Shown one piece after another: positions 63,401 through 64,000 of a DNA stretch of 64,000 bases; positions within the stretch are counted from its first letter, which is position 1; every line of letters begins with the position of its first letter. Made by a program: the position numbers and the translations under genes. This DNA comes from Maylandia zebra (lineage: Eukaryota > Chordata > Actinopteri > Cichliformes > Cichlidae), in NCBI RefSeq assembly GCF_041146795.1, contig NC_135175.1, positions 36,586,669-36,650,668 on the forward strand. The letters run 5' to 3'. The notes beneath the pieces were generated by a model that saw only the letters and a list, made by a program, of their open reading frames with translations, did not search any database and was not told the DNA's origin.

Positions 63401-63454
63401 CCTCACAGACACACAGCTGGATGCTGCAGATGCTGCTCCGTCCTCTTCCTCCAT
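30491..63454 (-). CDS. fish NLR receptor: N-terminal repeats-RING-FISNA-NACHT-LRR-B30.2, 13 coding exons
   Basis: Exons in coding order: 63454-63345, 63020-62919, 62222-62121, 60282-60181, 59855-59724, 59319-59084, 58976-57059, 46926-46753, 41750-41580, 35780-35607, 33682-33509, 31227-31181, 31032-30491. The total is 3984 nt, 1327 aa plus stop; all sites are GT-AG and the frame never breaks. Order: MEEEDGAAS start; four or five related modules with [16 protein letters not shown] (about 199-240); FISNA (about 290-350); NACHT with Walker A GVAGVGKT (359-366) and Walker [10 protein letters not shown] (about 431-439); four LRR exons (901-1132); B30.2 (1148-1327). This is the expanded teleost NLR-C class (often annotated NLRC3-like or NLRP12-like), predicted cytosolic sensors that oligomerise through NACHT. 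The start has a good context (A at -3, G at +4), and an acceptor just upstream (about 63481) suggests a 5' UTR intron. Ligand and partners are unknown. Confidence 0.93.
30661..30690. repeat. coding (AGG)n microsatellite giving a poly-serine loop
   Basis: Nine to ten AGG/GGA units on the + strand read as TCC codons on the - strand, in frame, within the B30.2 exon. Confidence 0.93.
31181..31227 (-). CDS. NLR exon 12: short linker between LRRs and B30.2
   Basis: A 47-bp exon encoding [16 protein letters not shown] (the last codon is shared). Acceptor is TTTCAG and donor GTAAGTG. This short exon is typical between the last LRR and B30.2 in teleost NLR-C genes, and it is needed to keep the frame. 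Confidence 0.9.
31240..32140. other. NLR intron without recognised content
   Basis: I see no gene, RNA or clear repeat in this stretch. Confidence 0.5.
32145..33365 (+). mobile_element. L2-type LINE 3' part, degenerate
   Basis: The frames encode [29 protein letters not shown] and then a long C-terminal RT segment ([50 protein letters not shown]). Frame changes and the odd deletion around 32340-32400 show it is dead. It ends in TTTCGAATAAAATGTATT and an (ATT)n tail, as such elements do. Confidence 0.82.
33366..33412. repeat. (ATT)n microsatellite at the LINE tail
   Basis: About 15 ATT units directly follow the LINE 3' end, most likely grown from its repeated tail. Confidence 0.9.
33509..33682 (-). 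CDS. NLR exon 11: leucine-rich repeat unit
   Basis: 174 bp. Encodes [38 protein letters not shown] and the final WRLDTLR. It has the standard teleost NLR LRR exon length and the same phase as its neighbours. It is the most divergent of the four LRR exons. Confidence 0.93.
33870..34690 (-). mobile_element. old, divergent L2-like LINE copy
   Basis: It shares CTATGAGCAAG, TTTTAACAGGAAGA, GGATTTAACAGGGAGCCA and CATTTTGGATTATCTGAAG with the younger L2 copies, in the same order, but with many changes and deletions. Confidence 0.65.
34750..34895. mobile_element. Tc1-type element end fragment
   Basis: GGTGCATCGAGAAAGTATTC followed by CTTGTTATAGCCTTATTCCA and CATTTTTCACCTCAAAAAA resembles the terminal region of a common fish Tc1 family. 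No transposase remains. Confidence 0.5.
34940..35555 (-). mobile_element. L2-like LINE 3' fragment, internally deleted
   Basis: Carries the L2 tail (CAATTCAATTTTAT), the AAAAACTCCCTTTTAACAGG block and the region up to GGATTTTGAATTCAA. The 3' end is short of the ATATAGCGCC part, and the 5' two thirds are missing. Confidence 0.8.
35607..35780 (-). CDS. NLR exon 10: leucine-rich repeat unit
   Basis: 174 bp. Encodes [40 protein letters not shown] and [17 protein letters not shown]. Very close to exon 8, so the two share a recent duplication or conversion. Splice sites are intact. Confidence 0.95.
35990..36630 (+). mobile_element. non-LTR retrotransposon RT C-terminal fragment
   Basis: A 199-codon open frame (36024-36623) encodes [76 protein letters not shown] and LPSGRQIRN...[11 protein letters not shown]. 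This is the thumb and tail of a LINE reverse transcriptase. The palm with YxDD is absent, so it is 5'-truncated. Confidence 0.82.
36720..36950 (+). mobile_element. Dong/R4-like LINE, left part of a split copy
   Basis: A degenerate frame with KKAYDSM-like text and ending YQGDAL. It resumes at 40005 with SPLLFC. The element is interrupted by the LINE at 36951-40004. Confidence 0.65.
36951..40004 (+). mobile_element. APE-type LINE, near full length but broken, inserted in another LINE
   Basis: The frames in order encode [21 protein letters not shown] and GGGVCLYVN (with a stop and frameshift near 37448-37510), then [16 protein letters not shown] and GSSDHN (endonuclease), [82 protein letters not shown] and [17 protein letters not shown]. 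It ends in ATAAATAAAGTTACCTTGAC. At least five frame breaks make it non-functional. Confidence 0.82.
40005..40790 (+). mobile_element. Dong/R4-like LINE, right part of the split copy
   Basis: Continues from 36950 with [20 protein letters not shown], then [12 protein letters not shown] (RT active site YMDD), a stop, and [18 protein letters not shown]. Later parts (about 40380-40790) keep the zinc-finger-like [14 protein letters not shown] text but are deleted in between. A dead element. Confidence 0.72.
40800..41570. other. NLR intron without recognised content
   Basis: I recognise no gene or repeat family in this stretch. Confidence 0.45.
41580..41750 (-). CDS. NLR exon 9: leucine-rich repeat unit
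   Basis: 171 bp, one codon shorter than the others. Encodes [40 protein letters not shown] and [15 protein letters not shown]. Acceptor ACAG, donor GTCAGT; the phase matches the neighbouring LRR exons. Confidence 0.94.
42313..44255 (-). mobile_element. L2-type LINE, 5'-truncated, copy 2
   Basis: Nearly identical in sequence and extent to copy 1 at 22760-24905, including the RT pieces [37 protein letters not shown] and [10 protein letters not shown] and the (ATTGA)n tail. It ends about 270 codons into the RT, shorter at the 5' side than copy 1. It lies in an NLR intron in the gene's own orientation. Confidence 0.88.
44870..45790 (+). mobile_element. RTE-type (Rex3-like) LINE fragment
   Basis: The frames encode [58 protein letters not shown], then after frame changes [40 protein letters not shown] and [19 protein letters not shown], and finally the [13 protein letters not shown] segment at about 45700. 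The SDD active-site region is kept, but the copy is 5'- and 3'-truncated and frameshifted. Confidence 0.85.
45790..46740. other. NLR intron, unclassified
   Basis: Purine-rich sequence with short open frames but no recognised protein. It may be an old repeat; I cannot name it. Confidence 0.35.
46753..46926 (-). CDS. NLR exon 8: first leucine-rich repeat unit
   Basis: 174 bp. Encodes [40 protein letters not shown] and [17 protein letters not shown]. It follows the NACHT exon after a 10-kb repeat-filled intron. The split codon CG|A joins correctly. Confidence 0.95.
47160..47300. repeat. dispersed repeat shared with 62390-62760
   Basis: The words CGTTCTCACTCC, AACATTCTATGCTAGGTGAC and ACGCTTCCAGG recur (partly on the other strand or with changes) at 62390-62760. 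It is a fish repeat of unknown class. Confidence 0.5.
48032..48740 (+). mobile_element. solo LTR with 5-bp target duplication (GTTTC)
   Basis: The 709-bp segment starts TGTCATGGTCC and ends CGTAACA. It is flanked by GTTTC at 48027-48031 and 48741-48745. An AATAAA-type signal (GTAAATAAAGCACTG) sits near the 3' side, giving the + orientation. No internal region remains. Confidence 0.88.
49150..49318 (-). mobile_element. tRNA-derived SINE
   Basis: On the - strand the head reads like a tRNA with an A box (TGGCTCAAGAGTTGG) and a B box (GGTTCGAGCCC) at the usual spacing. The body then contains GTGTCCTTGGGCAAGACACT. These are RNA polymerase III promoter elements of a fish SINE. It is not a working tRNA gene, as no acceptor stem closes. 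Confidence 0.8.
49320..49735 (+). mobile_element. degenerate Tc1-type element
   Basis: Starts with AAAAGTGTGGACACACCTTC. After a deletion it holds the transposase end, readable as [12 protein letters not shown] text then [19 protein letters not shown]. The catalytic N-terminal part is gone. Confidence 0.7.
49740..50107 (+). mobile_element. RTE-type LINE, left part of a copy broken by several insertions
   Basis: Ends with [11 protein letters not shown], the RT active-site region, at about 50050-50090. The protein continues at 55522 with [13 protein letters not shown]. The part before 49890 is less certain. Confidence 0.7.
50335..50928 (-). mobile_element. hAT transposon 3' fragment inside the LTR
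   Basis: One end reads CAGGGGTCGGCAGCCTGCGG on the - strand. A frame at 50452-50805 holds [20 protein letters not shown] and [20 protein letters not shown], the hAT dimerisation (C-terminal) region of the GTF2IRD2/FAM200-like group. The catalytic part is missing. Confidence 0.78.
51072..52060 (-). pseudogene. proline-rich gag-like segment of the LTR element, 3' half
   Basis: Frames at 51348-52049, 51092-51739 and 51072-51329 (all -) overlap in low-complexity Pro/Ser/Ala/Gln sequence. One frame repeats a GGSGEPGQ unit five times (about 51480-51640), the tandem block of the element. I see no enzyme motif. The protein has no known function beyond being TE-encoded. Confidence 0.55.
52060..52330. 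mobile_element. insertion with a long inverted repeat and LINE-like tail
   Basis: CTGAGCCAAAGTGTGAAACT (52074-) is matched in inverted form by AGTTTCACACCTTGGCTCAG (to about 52169). It is followed by the phrase GATGAGAGGTGAAACGTCTT, common at fish Penelope-like or LINE 3' ends. It interrupts the gag-like region. Confidence 0.5.
52330..52590 (+). mobile_element. LINE/SINE 3' end with (TTGAAC)n tail
   Basis: Contains GGGCAACCTGCTTGTGGCGA and AATAAAATTTGAACTTGAAC, a typical fish non-LTR tail made of short tandem repeats. It lies within the LTR element's interior. Confidence 0.5.
52590..54149 (-). pseudogene. gag-like / proline-rich protein of the LTR element, 5' half
   Basis: A - strand frame at 53412-54149 starts in an alanine-rich coiled segment ([20 protein letters not shown]) and runs into non-repetitive sequence. 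A second frame (52362-53285) is rich in PVPxPQVR-type units. Upstream, about 54360-54160, a [20 protein letters not shown] start is followed by stops. The whole is one gag-like protein cut by frameshifts. No protease or zinc knuckle is seen. Confidence 0.55.
54419..55010 (-). repeat. 5' LTR of the 50285-55010 element
   Basis: 592 bp, TG...CA ends. It shares its GTGAAGGCAAGAGGGGACCC end with the 3' LTR at 50285. Confidence 0.78.
55522..55985 (+). mobile_element. RTE-type LINE, middle part, with an L2 tail inserted
   Basis: Encodes [20 protein letters not shown] and [18 protein letters not shown]. At 55733-55858 an L2 3' piece (CTCACCCCAACCAGTCGCAG...GTTAAAAGGGAGTTTTTC) breaks it. RTE sequence (CGGCTGGAGTGATGCAGATG...TCGTGGTGAAAAG) then continues to about 55985. 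Confidence 0.72.
55990..56875. mobile_element. DNA-transposon-like insertion with TATCGATAC-type ends
   Basis: Starts near GTAATACTGCTTATTTGGTA and ends near TTGGTATCGATACAATCTGC. The repeated ATACCAA/TTGGTAT words at both sides suggest terminal inverted repeats. No transposase remains. The exact ends are unclear. Confidence 0.45.
56876..57000 (+). mobile_element. RTE-type LINE 3' end with (ATGGATGG)n tail
   Basis: GCCTTGGTGTTCCCCTAGAC, TGCTGCTGGACTCGGATAAT and the ATAGATGGATGGAT tail match the usual Rex3/RTE 3' end and close the copy that starts before 50107. Confidence 0.72.
57059..58976 (-). CDS. NLR exon 7: FISNA and NACHT domains
   Basis: A 1918-bp exon, residues 262-901. It opens with [20 protein letters not shown], the FISNA segment with [16 protein letters not shown] and the typical [25 protein letters not shown] follows: Walker [22 protein letters not shown], Walker [13 protein letters not shown], the sensor-like [30 protein letters not shown] and [15 protein letters not shown]. 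The winged-helix and helical parts ([39 protein letters not shown]) complete the module. All nucleotide-binding motifs look intact, so ATP/dNTP binding and oligomerisation are expected. Confidence 0.96.
59084..59319 (-). CDS. NLR exon 6: RING finger
   Basis: 236 bp. Encodes [36 protein letters not shown] and [11 protein letters not shown], a C3HC4 RING with the pattern C-x2-C, C-x-H-x2-C-x2-C, C-x2-C. RING domains recruit ubiquitin E2 enzymes. In this gene it sits just before FISNA, so the receptor could ubiquitinate itself or a bound target. I remember similar RING exons in other percomorph NLR-C models. Not all fish NLRs have it. Confidence 0.92.
59724..59855 (-). CDS. NLR exon 5: N-terminal module, variant
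   Basis: 132 bp. Encodes [40 protein letters not shown] and ELAS. It is the fifth and longest member of the repeated exon set, with a 3' extension. Phase is identical to the others. Confidence 0.85.
59860..60170. other. NLR intron, nothing recognised
   Basis: It shows similarity to the other inter-module introns, as expected for tandem duplication of exon plus flank. No other feature. Confidence 0.45.
60181..60282 (-). CDS. NLR exon 4: repeated N-terminal module
   Basis: 102 bp (34 codons). Encodes [20 protein letters not shown] and [14 protein letters not shown]. Acceptor TTTGCAG, donor GTAAGA; same phase on both sides, so copies can be added or lost without shifting the frame. Confidence 0.9.
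60480..60535. mobile_element. hAT MITE end fragment
   Basis: CTGCAGGACACTGGCCCTCGAGGCC resembles one inner end of hAT MITEs such as the one at 11881-12102. Only one side is seen. Confidence 0.35.
61130..61615 (+). mobile_element. possible LTR-like segment
   Basis: The segment has a CAATAAAAGAGCAG signal near 61430, then a GC-richer stretch ending AGGCA, as in an LTR with polyadenylation in R. I found no target duplication or matching partner LTR, so this is tentative. A poly-C and CACA run lies at 61344-61370. Confidence 0.35.
62121..62222 (-). CDS. NLR exon 3: repeated N-terminal module
   Basis: 102 bp. Encodes [20 protein letters not shown] and [14 protein letters not shown]. It differs from exon 4 at only a few codons. 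Confidence 0.9.
62390..62760. repeat. dispersed repeat related to 47160-47300
   Basis: Contains TTCTACGCTAAGTGACAAGT, TTACGCTTCCAGGCGCC and GGAGTGAGAACGGCCTGCAG, with a GTTAGGG-type centre. It lies in the intron between modules 2 and 3, making that intron longer. Class unknown. Confidence 0.45.
62919..63020 (-). CDS. NLR exon 2: repeated N-terminal module
   Basis: 102 bp. Encodes [20 protein letters not shown] and [13 protein letters not shown], with the shared last codon. Standard splice sites. Confidence 0.9.
63345..63454 (-). CDS. NLR exon 1: start codon and first module
   Basis: 110 bp. Starts [20 protein letters not shown] and ends [16 protein letters not shown] plus a split codon. The SSCVSVRSD core matches the later modules; the WSKDRPPQF core has diverged. 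No signal peptide, so the protein is cytosolic. Confidence 0.88.
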
Positions 63455-63479
63455 CTTCTTGATGTCAGGGTGGAGTTAG

Positions 63480-64000
63480 TCTGAGAGGTAAACACACACA
63501 CTCAGAGGTGCTGTTGTACTGGAAGCATCACACTGACGGCTTTCTAATGTTGGAGCTTTGGCCCTAAAGTCCAAACCAGTTAGTTTAGAGGCTCAAAGTC
63601 TTTAAAAACACCAAAACCATCACATTATTTAATAAGTACATGATGATGAAGGAACTCAGTGTGTTTGGATCATCATCATGGTGAGGAGCCCACATGTTAC
63701 GGCTCCTTTGGAGAGAAGCTGAGGATCACTGCAGGAAGTGAGCTCATGAAACCAAAGTGCTGTTTGTGAGCAGGATGACTCTGTTATTGGACCTGCTCTG
63801 TGTTCTACACATGATCAATACTTCAAATATCTGTAAACATGTCATCTTATATTTGTTGCACTTGGTCACATCTGTCTTTAAAATAGATTTTAATGTCACT
63901 GAGAGTTCTTTTCTACCTTTATTGATTTATTTTGGAATAAATTAAATATAAAGGTGCCAAAAACTGCCTGCAGCTTCTGCTCTGTGACAGGAAACTACTG
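63480..64000. other. upstream of the NLR start; probable 5' UTR intron and promoter side
   Basis: A CTCTCAG acceptor at about 63481 suggests that a non-coding first exon lies further right. No other feature is recognised. Confidence 0.4.

Noticed and set aside
1..64000. CRISPR arrays, phage genes or bacterial operons
   Set aside because: The tandem repeats are microsatellites, and all real genes are spliced eukaryotic genes.

Overview
This is a repeat-rich piece of a teleost genome. Genes are split by GT-AG introns. The window holds a cavin-4 gene, the end of an axonemal dynein heavy chain gene, and a fish-type NLR receptor with FISNA-NACHT, LRR and B30.2 parts. Fish-style L2, RTE/Rex3-like and Tc1 elements and a tRNA-like SINE fill the gaps. 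The NLR and repeat sequences look percomorph, and a cichlid-like fish is my best guess from memory; I could not run a search. There are no prokaryotic signs (no operons, CRISPR or Shine-Dalgarno sites).

Layout. 1-5.2 kb: no convincing gene, but one clean solo LTR (3210-3646). 5.5-10.7 kb, + strand: a two-exon cavin-4 gene, apparently complete at 313 aa. 13.3-22.6 kb, - strand, convergent with cavin-4: 22 consecutive exons of a DNAH5-type outer-arm dynein heavy chain. All have usable splice sites and joined phases, and they encode the last ~1272 residues (end of the stalk, AAA5, AAA6, C-terminal domain). The first ~70% of the protein is not in this window. 22.8-30.2 kb: a block of LINEs that contains a solo LTR and an apparently intact Tc1 transposon. 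30.5-63.5 kb, - strand: one NLR gene of 13 coding exons (1327 aa, frame closed throughout). Its order is a repeated N-terminal module, RING, FISNA-NACHT, four LRR exons, a short linker exon and B30.2.

The NLR introns hold almost all the other repeats. They include two close copies of one L2 LINE, a LINE inserted in a Dong/R4-like LINE, and an RTE copy broken by a solo LTR that itself holds an LTR element with a hAT fragment in it.

The three genes have no obvious common pathway. Cavin-4 is a muscle caveola coat protein, DNAH5-type dynein is a ciliary motor, and the NLR is a predicted cytosolic immune sensor. The most interesting points are the missing dynein 5' part next to the NLR gene, the serially repeated N-terminal exons and RING of the NLR, a coding serine microsatellite in its B30.2 domain, a UG-repeat in place of a polypyrimidine tract at one dynein exon, and the multi-level nested transposons.
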